Source: Campylorhamphus procurvoides
Lineage: Eukaryota > Chordata > Aves > Passeriformes > Dendrocolaptidae
NCBI GenBank assembly: GCA_013396655.1
Contig: WBMV01002865.1
Location: 30,001 to 94,000 of the forward strand
Length of the DNA stretch: 64,000 bases
Direction: 5' to 3'
Each line of letters starts with the position of its first letter. The stretch's first letter is position 1. Under the pieces are notes generated by a model, which ran no database searches, had not been told where the DNA came from, and saw only the letters and a program-made list of their open reading frames with translations. The translations under genes and the position numbers were made by a program. This document shows positions 10,521 to 22,880 of the stretch, in pieces.

Positions 10521-13500
10521 TTTTAATCAGTGGTGTGTGATAGGTTCCTAAATTAATCCTCTCTTCTGACAAACCAGGAGCCAGAGTGCTTAACTCAGAG
10601 ACCAGTTTTAAATGCCAAGAGTTACAGGGTTTGAACACTGCACATTGTGTCTAACAAGGGAACAGTGACCCCTCTAATCCAGAATAGGCCCAGGTTCCCC
10701 ATATCCCAACCTAATTGTGGGATGCCAGCCATAACTCAGGGAGAGAACACCCTGCATCTGTCATATCTAGAGACCACTTTTGGAGTTTGTGATTTGTTGG
10801 GAGCCCTGGAGCTGCAGGATGTTTATTTACAGGGCACCGTGCGAGACATCTGTTTGCCCTGGCTTTTTAACTAAAACAGGATTTATCTTTGGCAAATGGG
10901 TTTTGTTGGTCAGGAACTGGTTTCATGACTGTCTTAGAGTTTGGCCAACACTATCATTTAGTTTGATTTTTGTGCATTCTCCCAAGCCCTGTGACAGAGG
11001 CCACGATCAATCACCAAGGAGATGCACAGCTAGAAGCGATTAAATAAAATTAAAACACTTATCAGAGCAGTGTTGATGCTTTTGACAGATGAGTTTTGAG
11101 ATGCTTTTTATGAATTTAGGAGGGAGTATGAAATCATTGGAAATACAGCAGGGTTGAGACCTGGCCAAACACATCATGTGCTTGGCAGGGTGGGTTATGG
11201 ACACACCACCTTCCCCTGTGCATCACCAGGGCACAGCAGGGTAGAGCAGCTGGGCCTAAAATTGCTGCTAAACTGCATGGAAATCTTGAAAAAGATTCAG
11301 AAATAAACCTGCAGGATTTGTATTTTATTTTTTTCATGGAAGTTATGGCCAAGCTCTTCTTTGTGTCTATTTTTTTTGCACATACCTGTGAAAAAAGGGG
11401 CACCAGCCCTGCTAAGAGACACAAACTGGGCACCAGGTCTTCTTAACCATGGCATGTCCCAAACCCAATGTGAGCCAAGATCATGGAACAGAGCAAGGCA
11501 CCAGCCCCCCATTAAAGACAATCCTCCTACATCAAGCCATGGCTATTTTTTTTTCCACTTGAAAAAGAAAATTATCTAAATGCATTCAAGAAATCTAAAC
11601 ATTTACTTTCATAAAACATTTACATTCATTACCAGGCGAGGTATTGCAAACAACTCTGAGTAAGTGAATTTAGCTGAACTTCTGAGCTGTGCAGGCTAAT
11701 GACTGTGCTGACCAGCTTCAAAACCATATTAAGACTACTGATTATTTATTATAAAATGCCTGCACAGAGGGAGAGACCTAATTGTCTGATGAAGATCCCA
11801 ACCCCTGTGGGTATCACAGCACACTATACCTGTAAGAGTCAGGGCTCATTAGCCTAATCACAAAGAATAATACTGGGAGCAGAGCTCTGCAAAGCTACTG
11901 ATTTTTTACATCCTACGAGTTTCACAGAAACACCCTTTTTTTTTCCAGTTTGGTGGGGTTCTTTTTCTTCTATTTCTAGCTGGCAACTGAAAGCCTCCCT
12001 GCCTCAGTCCTCACCACAGACATCAGCCACCCCAGGCTCCACAGGGCCATGAATGTTCAGCATCTCCTGCAGTCCTTGATTAATCATATCCATCCTCTCT
12101 CCACGTGTGAAGCCATGAAGCCAGAGCAGGGGAGGGTGGTCAGCAGATGTGTGGGTGGTGGGACTGGAGAGGGAGCTTTTCCTTTGCATTAATTTTGTGC
12201 ATATAGGCACTGATGCAGCAGGGATTTTTTCAGGCCCTGTAATAAGTCTCACTGATGAGAAGCTTCCCCGTTAGGCTGCTTTGGAATACAGATATAAATT
12301 CGTTCAGTTGGAATCCTTGTGCCTTGTTATCGCCTTAAAAGTTTCAAGAGTGGATTCATCCAGGATAGGATTCACACCTGCACATTTCATTTTCCTGTTG
12401 CTCTTCTCTGCTGTCCCCTTACCCTTTTTCCTCAGCCCTGTCCCCTCTCTTCCATGAGACAATACTGAGCAAAGGTGACAGTGACCTTTCATAGGGAGAA
12501 ATATTTCAGAGCTGCTTCATCAGGCTGCTTATGTGTACCTGTGCAGCCAACATCACAAGACTCCATTTTACACCCTTTCCCTCCACCTTGTAAATAAAAA
12601 AGTGCCTCTTTGCTCATCAAAACCATCTTAGCACAGTGAAGGGTCTCATCCTTACAGCAAATTAAACCCTTGCTTTATAAACAGGGCACAAAGTGAAGGC
12701 TTAGTTTTAAATGACACCAGTGACAGACTCCTTTAAGAAACCACAAATCTTAAGAGATCATTCTGTCAGGAAATCACTCCTGACAGTCCACCTGAGCTCC
12801 CCTGGTTCTTGATCTCGTTGTTGCTTCCAAGGTTGGCCAGTCTTCTGCCTAGTCATCCTTTCCCTTGCAGCTGCACCTCTCAAGTGCTGCCCAACTCTTT
12901 CCACTGTTTGTGCAAATAAACTCTTCCCTGGCTGTTCTCTAAAGAGGTTGCAGCTGAACTTGTCCAATCTTCAGGCTCAGCTTTGACTATCCACTTTAAC
13001 CTCCTCACCTGGACTATTTGCATTTGCCATTCATTCCTTCTTTAATACATAAACCCCAGGGAAGCTGTGAGAAGATTCCTAGCTCCAGGTGCTAAGCAAG
13101 CCCATCAAACTGGAATGTAACTCTACATATTCTGCCTTTCCACTCAGAATACAGCAGGAAAACTTTAGGTTAATAAAAATAAAACCACAAAAATGGGCAC
13201 TTGGTCCCTAAGAGATCCCAGTTCTCTGTTCTATTCAGGTCTCTTGTATCAAAAAAAGGCTCCAGATTTCACCATCTGATTTTTGTCAGCTTCAGAGGCT
13301 TCTTGCCAAACTTTTTGCCACCCCAAAATCCTAAAAAAGCTGGATCAGCCAAGGATCCCAGAAGGCACACAGGTACCCACCAAGGGGTCCCTGAACTTCT
13401 CATCATAGTCACACCACATTTAGCCCAGGGGAACAGATGTGAAATCTTCATTTCCCAAGTGAGGCCAGAGCTGACAAAGTACCTTCCTTTAAACACTGGA

Positions 13501-15984
13501 CTAAACCAGAGCACCCAAAACTAAGGTACTTGGCTTTAGCAGTAGTGAATTAATTTTAAATGGAGTCCAAATACTTATTCTGGAGGGAAATAAACATCCA
13601 AAGCCATGAATATTAGTAAATATGGAGTGAGAAGTGATGGGGAATAAGACTGAGGAATGCATTTGGCCTGCTCTTAGAACACTCTTTTCCCCACAGCTTT
13701 CTGGAATTCTTAGTATAGAGACATGTGAGATGTTTGTTCTCCATGCCACAGAGATGAGATGTAAAGACATGCAGATGTCACAGAAACTCAATCCAAATCA
13801 TTTTAATAACAGCTGAAGATTGCCATCAGCTTGGTAGGATCCATTTGGACTGAGATTCTGTGAGATCAGAGTATGAAACCCAACAAAGGAGCCCTGCAAT
13901 GGCTTTAAGGAACAACCATTTCCTCAGCTGTTTCTCCAGGTATTTTTTAGGATCACAGGAGGTGCCCTTAGAGAGGCTGTGCCCATCAGCTGGCACTCAC
14001 CTGCCTGGCTTAGGCAGGATCCCAGGACAGTGATGGATGAGGCTTCAGAGAGCAGCCAGGACCTGCCCTAGGCACCCTTGGCTGCTTCACAACATGCACA
14101 GGGAGAGCAGCTCCCTGGACTTGAGGTGGCTCCTCCAACAGCCCAGCACTATCCCAACCTCCCAGCATGGAGAAAATCAGCCCAGGGCTCTGTTTGCTGG
14201 GAGAGCTACTGGAAATGCCCCAGATTCTGGATTCTGCTGGTTCTCAAACACTCACTTCCATGCACTGCTGGAAGTCCAGAGCAAGGGGAAGAGCTGGTGT
14301 GCAATTTAGCTGGAATCTGGTGCTGTCATCTCTCTCAGGGCACATCTGTGTTCTCCAGGAGTGCAAGGGCAGGCTGTAAACCCAGCCCTTAGAGACACGG
14401 GGAATATTTCACTCTATATCCTTCCAGCAAAAGGGGGACCTCATAAATGCTTTTTTAACTCCCAGTTAATCCTCCACAATGCTGCTGGTCCACTTAAATC
14501 CACAAAAATGAAGATGTGTGAAACTATAAACCTAGAGTTTCTTGGCTGGTGGCAGTGCTGGAAAGGGTTCAGAGGCACCATGTGCTTTTTAAGTCAGATG
14601 TTTCCAGGCCATGCACTCGGTGTTCCCTGCTAACTGAGAGAACCAGGAGAGCCAGCCTGACCTCCCTGGAAGATCCATGCAGACCCCACATGCTCTTGCC
14701 CTTCCACAGAGAGTGCTTTGGCACAAAAAACCTGACACCCAGTGAGCCAAATGGATCCCTGACTATGTGCACAGCCACTGCTATTCACTGACTTGCTCCA
14801 GAGGTGTCCCAAGGGCTCAGTGCTACTGCCAAGAACCCACGGTATCACTTATGTTATTAATAATTACAATATATTCACAGATGGACAGACAGCTGGACAC
14901 TCATATGACAGTTTTGCTCAAAGTCACTACCTCCCTTATCCTTCTTCCCACACCCCCAGTTTTCCCATTTGCTTATCTATTCCCTCCCAGGGAGGAAAGG
15001 TCAAAGGTGGTGGTAGAAGGAGTTGAGTATTTTTCCTCTTAAATAAACAGAAACCACATTACTCAAATATCTCCTCACTTTCAACTCCAAGCTCTCACTG
15101 AGAACACAAATTTCCAAGTTCTTGAAGAGAGAGATTACAAAACTTAGTTCCTTCTCCTGTGACATGACTTAGAGAAGGAGGACTCTCCGATGAAAGCTTT
15201 GGAATGGGAAATGCAGAGCAATAACTGCCCAAAGCCAGCCCCAGTCACCCTCCTCATCGGCCTGAGCTGCTTCACAGTGGCCAAAAGCACGTTAAGTCTT
15301 TGCAGAGCAAACAAGCGGAAAGCCCCGGCTCCTGCTGGGTCGTAAAGAGCCTGGCTCCTGTTTTTATGGCGTGGAAAAACACAGGGAGGGAGGGCTGGAA
15401 GAAACAGGGGCTGATGGAGACAAAGTCAGACCTTGAGACAACATCAGGGTATGTGCTCATTTAGAGATTTACACTCCTTGTTTCCCACTTTTCAGGGGTC
15501 CCCAGGAAAACACAGATTTTCAGGAGAGCACCAGTGGTTTCACACCTGGCTCAGAGCTCCTTTGCTGGCTGGAATGGAGGAACCAGCATGGATTAGCCTG
15601 GAGACTGTCACCTTCAGGCACATAAAGGCAGGGAGTTACCAAAGCCCAGAGCATCACCTGCTCCAAGAGGACCAAATCCATCTCAGCAGAGTCTTCCTGG
15701 CTGAGAGCATCCTGGCTCCAGCTCAGGGCACATTTGGACTGAGCTCTGCTCCCCCAAGCACCGAAGGAAACAGAACTCCATTGGTGGCAGGAGAGAGGGT
15801 GGACAAATCACTGTTACACACACAGAGTAAAAGGGGAAAGGAGGGAGCCAAAAATGCTCCTGCTTTGAGCAAAGGTTCAATCACTAAATGTGTCTTGACA
15901 AGTCTCAGCTATAGTTGGCAATTTAACTCTAAGAAGTTTAAATGTTTTGTTAGAAGTTACTTAAGAGTACTTTCTCCCTCTGCT
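10521..15984. other. Unique non-coding sequence, about 5.5 kb
   Basis: There is no recognisable repeat or supported exon. The longest frame (15,433-16,122, 229 codons, + strand) runs into the next CR1 and its last third is CR1 translation; the rest has no known domain. A good - strand splice-donor word (reverse complement of 'cactcacctgcct') lies at about 14,000-14,012, but no matching exon could be supported. Confidence 0.5.
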
Positions 15985-16490
15985 CTGATGACACCACCCC
16001 CTGCAGAGCTGCCCCCAGCCCTGGGGTGCCAGCACAGGGAGAACATGGAGCTGCTGGAGAGTCCAGAGGAGACCATGGAGGTTCTCCAGGGGCTGGAGTC
16101 TCTCTTACAGAAAAAGGATTAGAGAGCTGGGATTGTTCACCTGGAGAAGAGAAGGCTCCAGGCTCCTGCCTAAAGGGGCTCCAGGAGAGCTGGAGAGGGA
16201 CCTGGAGCAAGGAATGGAGGGACAGCACACAGGGAATGGCTTCCCAGTGCCAGAGGGCAGGGATGGATGGGATATTGGGAGGGAATTGTTGGCTGGGAGG
16301 GTGGGCAGGCCCTGGCACAGGGTGGGCAGAGAAGCTGTGGCTGCCCCTGGATCCCTGGAAGTGTCCAAGGCCAGGTTGGATGGGGCTTGGAGCACCCTGG
16401 GCTGGTGGGAGGTGTCCCTGCCCATGGCAGGGGGTGGCACTGGATGGTCTATAAAGGTTTCTTTCAACTTAAACCATTCTATGATTCTAT
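15985..16490 (+). mobile_element. CR1: CR1 LINE, longest 3' fragment in the window
   Basis: About 505 bp. In order it shows 'agctgcccccagccctgggg', 'gaacatggagctgctggaga', a 'cacctggagaagagaaggct' word, 'cagggaatggcttcccagtg', 'agctgtggctgcccctggat', 'caccctgggctggtgggagg', the terminal hairpin and a clean attctatgattctat 3' terminus. It is the most complete copy with an intact 3' end, so it serves as an internal reference for the other fragments. No reverse transcriptase frame is retained. Confidence 0.97.
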
Positions 16491-18061
16491 AAAATATCTG
16501 CAGCCACCTCATTTCTCACCTTGGCTATTCATTAACCCGGTCCCAGCAAGCTCTGAAGAAAACACCTCTGCACAAACACACACAGTGATGGGTGGCTTTG
16601 CCTGTGCATTCACAGCTGTATGTTGTGGGCAAACACTTGTTCCAAAACAAGGTTCCCACCTCACAAAGTCTGCACAACATTAAGGCACATCCCACTAGGT
16701 CTTGGAGCACCCCTTTGAAAGCCCAGGAGCCCATGCATCTCAGGGAGATGATCAGAGAAAGCAGGCAACGAAGTAGATTAAATCTTTGCTCATTAAAGAA
16801 GGAAAATTCCTGGAAACCTGCATGAACTTACCATAAAAGAAGTGTTTTCTTTCCCTTGATAGCTTTTGTTCTTAAAAATAAATAAATAAATAGTGCCTCA
16901 CCTACCTCAATACACACAAATAAACAAACATCCGAGTCACCTTGGGTTTTGGGGTGGTGCTTGTTTTTCCCTCTGCCTGCTGCTGGCAGCATTACAATTT
17001 TCTCCGAGCATGAAAATAAAAATAATATTTTTTATTAGGAAAGGAGACAACTTCAGGTTTGACAAAGCTCTTTTTCTTAGTATCGACAAGCAATCATCAT
17101 CCATCTCACAAATGGGCACTCGCCTCACAGCACATTCACATGATCACTGGGTTTCTGGTCCTTCGAGGACTGGGATAACAAACGAATCTTCACCGGCTCA
17201 AATGATTTCAAAGCTAATCAGAAGATAAAAAGGCTGGCAGGACAGCTGACAATACATTACTAACCAACAGCAGAGCCAGGCAGGACACTTAGATATTTAA
17301 ATTCCAGGTGTGGGGAAGCCTGGACACACATTTCAGAATACAGGGGGGGACAGAGCAAGAATAGTGTGATATGGACACCACAAAGGTATCAGAGCATCTT
17401 CCCTGCATCCCACACGGCTGTGCCACCAGGATGGCACCCACACTGCTGCAAGGTGCCCAAAGGCTGCCCACTCAGCACTGCTTTATGGAGGAAGGCAAGG
17501 CAAACAGAGATGGTAAATCCCAGTGAGTCTATCCAAGAACCCTTCCCCTGGTCTCAGCAGCCATGGGAGGGGAAAGCTTCTCAAACAGGAGTAAAAGTAA
17601 CTTGGGAAATGTATTGAGAACTTCCCTGATTTTAAGGGGGTTCTTCCTCATCTAGAAAGGTGATGGGGTTTCTTCCTCATCTTGCTTCCAGGGATTCTTT
17701 TCCATGCCATCACCTGAAGGCTAAAGCCCCCTGATTGTTCTTCCCACTGGGTGTGGATATTGGGAACGAGGACAAAAGTTAAATTCCTGATGCTTAAATC
17801 AAGCACAGCTTCCTATTTGTCAGCGAGGCCCCAAATTTCCCTGTGTTAAGTTCCACAGCCAGATTACCATAAAACAGGTTCTGCAAAAGGCAAAGGGCTG
17901 GATCTTGACCATTCTGACACTGGTGGTGCTTGGGAATCAGTTTCTGTGGCCAAAACAGGTCAATTTAGTTATTTTTAACAGATCAAGAGGGACTGTGGTC
18001 TCAATAGTAAAACCTGTTGAGAACCTGATGTTCTTCCTTGGGCCATCATAACAATGAGCCA
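16491..18061. other. Unique non-coding sequence
   Basis: Contains an (AAAT)n-type microsatellite at about 16,875-16,891. A low-repeat stretch at about 17,130-17,270 has GATA-like words and scattered CpGs and may be regulatory. No exon is supported. Confidence 0.5.
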
Positions 18062-18166
18062 CAATCACAGAGTGGTTAAGGGTGGGAAGGACCACTGGAG
18101 GTCACCTGGTGCAGCCCAAGCAGGGTCACATCACTCAGGAGACACAGCCCCAGGTGTCCAGAGGCA
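18062..18166 (-). mobile_element. CR1: CR1 LINE 3' end, antisense, older subfamily
   Basis: The + strand reads 'caatcacagagtggttaagg', 'ggaccactggaggtcacctg' and 'agcccaagcagggtcacatc'. This is the antisense of the CR1 subfamily carrying a 'caagcagggtcac' motif. It is diverged and truncated, and the words match approximately. Confidence 0.8.
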
Positions 18167-21100
18167 CAACTCCACACTGGTCACAAACATTGATGGCAAA
18201 TAAAAACGCTCCTTCAGGATGTACCGTGAGAACTCCAACCCACCTGTGGCTCACTGCTCAGAAGGGTTTGTTGTCCAAAGTGCCTACATCTGTCTGACGT
18301 GACCCATGAGCAGCTCCCCAGAGACTCCAGGCGCCCAAAGCCATTCCTCCAGTCTCCACCCAACTGAGGCTCTGCAAAGGAACAGTCTATGTTCCCCAGT
18401 GTGGAAGAGGAGCCCACTGAGAGGAGTTTGGGATATTTGACTCTGCTTTTGATGAGGGAGAAGCTCGTGAAGAAGAGCTACAATAACCTCCTGACTCCAC
18501 CAGGAGGTTAAGCTGTGGCTCAGCAGGCGTTTCCCATTGTTCTTCACTACCTCCTGACTCTGGAGTTCAAAGCAGAGAATCTGTTTCAAAGGCAGATGAA
18601 TATATTTAGATTTTGGAGAGCGATCATGAGTTTCCCAAAAGCTTCCGTATTCATCCCAATGGGAGAGGGATCACCGAGGGCAGCTCTAATTGGGCCAGGG
18701 GCTTTGTGCTTATCTGCACATTACCTGGTTCTCCAGGCAAAGAAAGAGCTGTCAATTCGCTCTGTGGGGCTCAGGAGGAGATTCAGTGGGAGAGCAGAGA
18801 TCCTGACAAGCCCTTCTGACACCAGAGCTCCCCCACCATGTCCACTTTGAGCCACTCCAAGGGGCTGTCACAAACCTTCTCTACCCTGACCAAATCTCAG
18901 CTACCACAAGGAAAATAAATGCTGCACAAGCTATTTATCACACACCCAGCAGCCCCGTGGTTCTCCTCGCAAGGGTTGAGGACCTGCCAAAAAATCATCT
19001 TGGAAAAGTGCCTCATCTGCAAGGAAAAGGGGCTGCTGGGCTGGGGGGAGCAGCTCTATCCCCCACAAAGCAGCTGCTTTAATTTATTGCATTTTAGTCT
19101 TCGGTCAACTTTGAGACAACAACTGAAGAGTGAGTTTCCATTACAACATCCATCATTTTATCAACCTTATTTTTTGTGATATTTTGTAAATTACAATAAA
19201 TTTGCTTTCTTCTGAATATTCAGATGCTTCAAAAGGTACCCAAAGGATGCAATTAGACCCTAGGGAAATATGCTATTATGTGCACATATCATGTTTTGCA
19301 TAGGCTTTCCAGCATCTACATAATTTATGTTTTTCTGCATAATTTCCCCTTTTTATGTTTCCTATGTGTTTGTGAGATAATGCAGAAGTCAGTTCTCTCC
19401 CACCAAAATTACAGAGAGAACTTAAGTCTGTATTCTTACTTCACCCAATCTGCTTCACTTCCCGCAAACCCCTTGGAAAAACCCCGGGAGAAATCCTTTC
19501 ATATGCACCAAACATCAATGCCCGAGGAAAAACCCAGAAGGTCGAGGCAGCTTCTGAAAGGAACCAGAACCTTGTCCACTCCCTTATTCATCTGGGCATT
19601 CAGAGGGGCCTCTGATGGCTAACGTTGGAATGGGGAAGCTTTTAAACTGTTTCTAATCCTCGCTGCGCATTTGAATCACACAAAAATAATTCTCCAAAAC
19701 TTTCAAGTTGCTTCTTAGCTTTCCGTGCCAGTCACTCGCATCCAAGCTTGCTTTTAATTAAAACTAAAATAGGAATAATAATAAAAAGGAGGAGAGTTTT
19801 CAGACAGGATGTAGTTAAAGGTGATGCCCACTCTTGCCTTTTTTAACTCTGTTGGATGGAATTTCAGTTTGTGGATTTTTAATTTATTTTAAACAATTCC
19901 AAAAGGAAATAAAAGTGATGGTGAGGGAAAACTTCCTGCGGGTGACTTGGTCACAGGCTGAGCCCCCACCCAGGTACTTAAATGTCTATATTCCCATTTC
20001 TCAGGGTGTGAAACAACTCATGGCCTGGAAGAAGATGCCTAATGTCTTGGGTTGGATTTTTGGTGTCCTCTCTCAGGTACCACCCAGGGATTTCTCTTTC
20101 CCAGGAGGTGATGGACAAGAAATGAGGACCTGTCTTGCACTCCCAAACATCAACCTCACTGCACCCCTCAGCCTCAGGGGCTGCTCCTTATTTCCCAGCT
20201 CCTGGAGTCATGGAGAGCATGAGAAAGCTGCCCTCAAAGTCAATAAATACATTAAATCATAATATCAATCTCATCTTTGCATTCATATATTCAAGTGCTC
20301 AGAAGACTCAGCCCTTCAGACTCCAAAATAAATTTGTCAAACATAGAAACACAGTTCACTCGTTCTCCTCCAAACTAAATCCAGCCTAATACAAATAACC
20401 ACCCCCAAACACAGTCCCTGCAAGTGAAATTGAGAGGAAAAAACCACATTTCCCTTTGTACCTTACGCAGAATAATCTGGGGTAATCCACTTATTTAAAA
20501 CTCACTCCTGAGTCCATGTAAAATCAGTCATGGACCAGAAAGGAGACATTATAAGAATGTTTTCTTCTCCACAAACCATGACAGCCTTCAAATTGCCAAC
20601 AAAAAAGAAGTCTCATGTGAATAAGAGAAAATATTTATGTTGTGAAACCCAGAGTGTGAAACAGCAGGAAAAAAATAATCTGGCCAAATTTAAAGAATAA
20701 GATTCTTTGTAGAATACATAAGAGAACACCTGCTGCTTTCCTTATTTTTTATTTATCATAATTAATAAGCTCAAACTAAGCAGTATGCAGATGCATAAAA
20801 ACAAACAGCCAAAGAAAAAACTGAATACTTGTCATTAAAAAGTTCATTTGAAGTTGAGAAACTGTATGATTAATTAATCAGAACAGAATCTGCCCACTTA
20901 AAAGCCTACTGACATATGTTTTAAAATCATTTGTGTAATTCGAGATAACTCACAGCAAGCAGCACGTGCAGGATGTTCTCCAGGAGCCACCAGCCCCCAC
21001 AAGCACGAGACTTGGTGGAATAAAGCTTATTGTTAAGATTAAAACCACAAAATAAACCTGAAAAAGCCCTTTCTATTAGAGAAGATTTCAGTGCCTCTTT

Positions 21101-21661
21101 CTTCCTTCATCAAATCCTCCCCTCCTTCTCTATTTGTGAATAATCACAGAAAGTCTCACACTTCCAGCAAACATTGATTCCATATAGCCCCCCTGGATTC
21201 ATAACAAATTCCCTGATGGGCTGAAGGGCACCAAGAGGAACCCATTTCTTCTCATGACAGCACAGTAGGTCAAGTCTGCATTTGGGGTGATGGGGAAGGT
21301 GAAATAGTTAAAGGAATTTATTCAGGAAGAAAACTACAGATAGGAGTGACTAGAGTGGGGTGGAAGAGGAGCTGGGAGTGGGCTCACAGACCCACCCGTG
21401 GGTGCCTTTCCAGCCTCACCAAGCCCTTCCCAAGTTGTGAAAGGAGCAGTGCCTGAAGGCACCTTCCATCCCATGGTGTTTGAGGAACACCTTCCCTGCC
21501 TCGTGTCTCAGGAAAGCACAGACATGTCATGAGTAAAACTGTTTGGCCTCACCTTTGGACCACTAAGAGAGAGAGAGCCTGTCCAGGAAAGCATCAACCC
21601 CCTCTTGTTCCCGAAATGTTGCTCTAATTCAGAAATATATCCAGTGGCTCATGATTCGCCA
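18167..21661. other. Unique non-coding sequence, about 3.5 kb
   Basis: No repeats or exons were recognised. The segment at about 19,620-19,760 keeps several CpGs in AT-rich sequence ('cctcgctgcgcatttgaatc', 'actcgcatccaagcttgctt') and is a candidate regulatory element. An AT-rich stretch with attaattaatca lies near 20,868. Confidence 0.45.
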
Positions 21662-21735
21662 AATCATTTGGGTTGGAGAAGAACTCCAAGGTCAAGTCCA
21701 ACCACTAACCCAGCACAGCCAAGTCCACCTTGCAG
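21662..21735 (-). mobile_element. CR1: CR1 LINE fragment, antisense
   Basis: The + strand reads 'aatcatttgggttggagaag', 'tcaagtccaaccactaaccc' and 'agcacagccaagtccacctt'. This is the antisense of a CR1 subfamily whose 3' end contains the 'aacccagcac-gccaagtcca' module. About 75 bp are retained. Confidence 0.8.
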
Positions 21736-22445
21736 CCCTCCTGAGTTTTCTGCCCCTTCTTCCAAAAGTCATAAGCTCTTACATTTTCCCAGGGAATAAG
21801 AAAATTAAATCCTGTGGGATGAGCAGCAGCTTTTTCTCTGTGGGCAGAGCAGAGGTGGCTACTCAGACACTTGGGGAGCGACCAGGACACTCCCAGAACA
21901 AATCCATGCCAATCACCAGCTGATCCTGAATGTGCATAAACTGGAATTCATCTCTGTCTCAAGGTGGGGGGGAAACATGGCAAGTACAGAGGAGAAATGG
22001 AAAGGATGTACTTTCTTCCACCCCTGCCCTTCCCAAAGCACTTCATTTCTGTTCCTCCTACTGCAGTGTCAGCATCCAAACCAGACCTCACCTAAATCAC
22101 TGCCATGCAAGAAAATAAAAATCCCTTACAAATCTCTTTACCCAAAGTAAAACAGATTTCCAAGCAAACTCTTCTGAGCAGCATCCACCATCAAGACTAA
22201 TGGATGTGAAAACAGCATGGGGGAAAAATATAAATAAAAATCAACACAGTCAACAAAGAGAAAACAAAATACAACAACTGAGTCCTTTGAGCTCCCTTGT
22301 ATTTGTGAACCAACTCCTTCATTATCTGAAATAGCTTCATTTTCTGCAGAATTCACATCTGCCACGTGCCACCCTACCCCTTTCCAGCCTTGCCAGTACA
22401 TGAAACCATTTTCCCTTCTGAAGTGTCCAGGAATCAAGACACCTA
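21736..22445. other. Unique non-coding sequence
   Basis: Moderately AT-rich. No repeat, RNA gene or exon was recognised. Confidence 0.5.
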
Positions 22446-22880
22446 TAAGGCCACCAAGATGATCAAAAGGATGGAACACCTCCCCCATAAGGAAAGGCTG
22501 AGAGAACTTTGGGTTGTTCAGCCTGGAGAAGAGAAGCTTTGGGGGGACTGTGGCCTTTCCAGTGCCTGAGGGGATTATAAGAAACATGGAAAATGATTAT
22601 TTCCAAGGGATGGAGGGAAAGGACACAGGGAGTGGCTTCCCACTGCCAGAGGACAGGGATAGATGGGATATTGGGAAGGAATTGGTGGCTGGAAGGGTGG
22701 GCAGGCCCTGGCACAGGGTGGGCAGAGAAGCTGTGGCTGCCCCTGGATCCCTGGGAGTGTCCAAGGCCAGGTTGGATGGGGCTTGGAGCACCCTGGGCTG
22801 GTGGGAGGTGTCCCTGCCCAGGGCAGGGGTGGCACTGGGTGGGCTTTGGGGTCCCTTCCCACCCAAACCAGTGTGGGATC
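22446..22880 (+). mobile_element. CR1: CR1 LINE 3' fragment
   Basis: Begins with 'ccaccaagatgatcaaaagg' and 'tgttcagcctggagaagaga'. It then runs through 'gagtggcttcccactgccag', 'agctgtggctgcccctggat', 'caccctgggctggtgggagg' and 'cccttcccacccaaaccagt'. The expected 3' terminal word is altered (gtgtgggatcc). Across 22,697-22,819 it differs from 35,109-35,231 at only two of 123 positions, so both copies are young or come from close source elements. Confidence 0.95.

Noticed and set aside
15433..16122. 229-codon open frame on the + strand, the longest in the window
   Set aside because: Its last third is translation of a CR1 fragment. The rest has no domain, no codon bias and no splice context.
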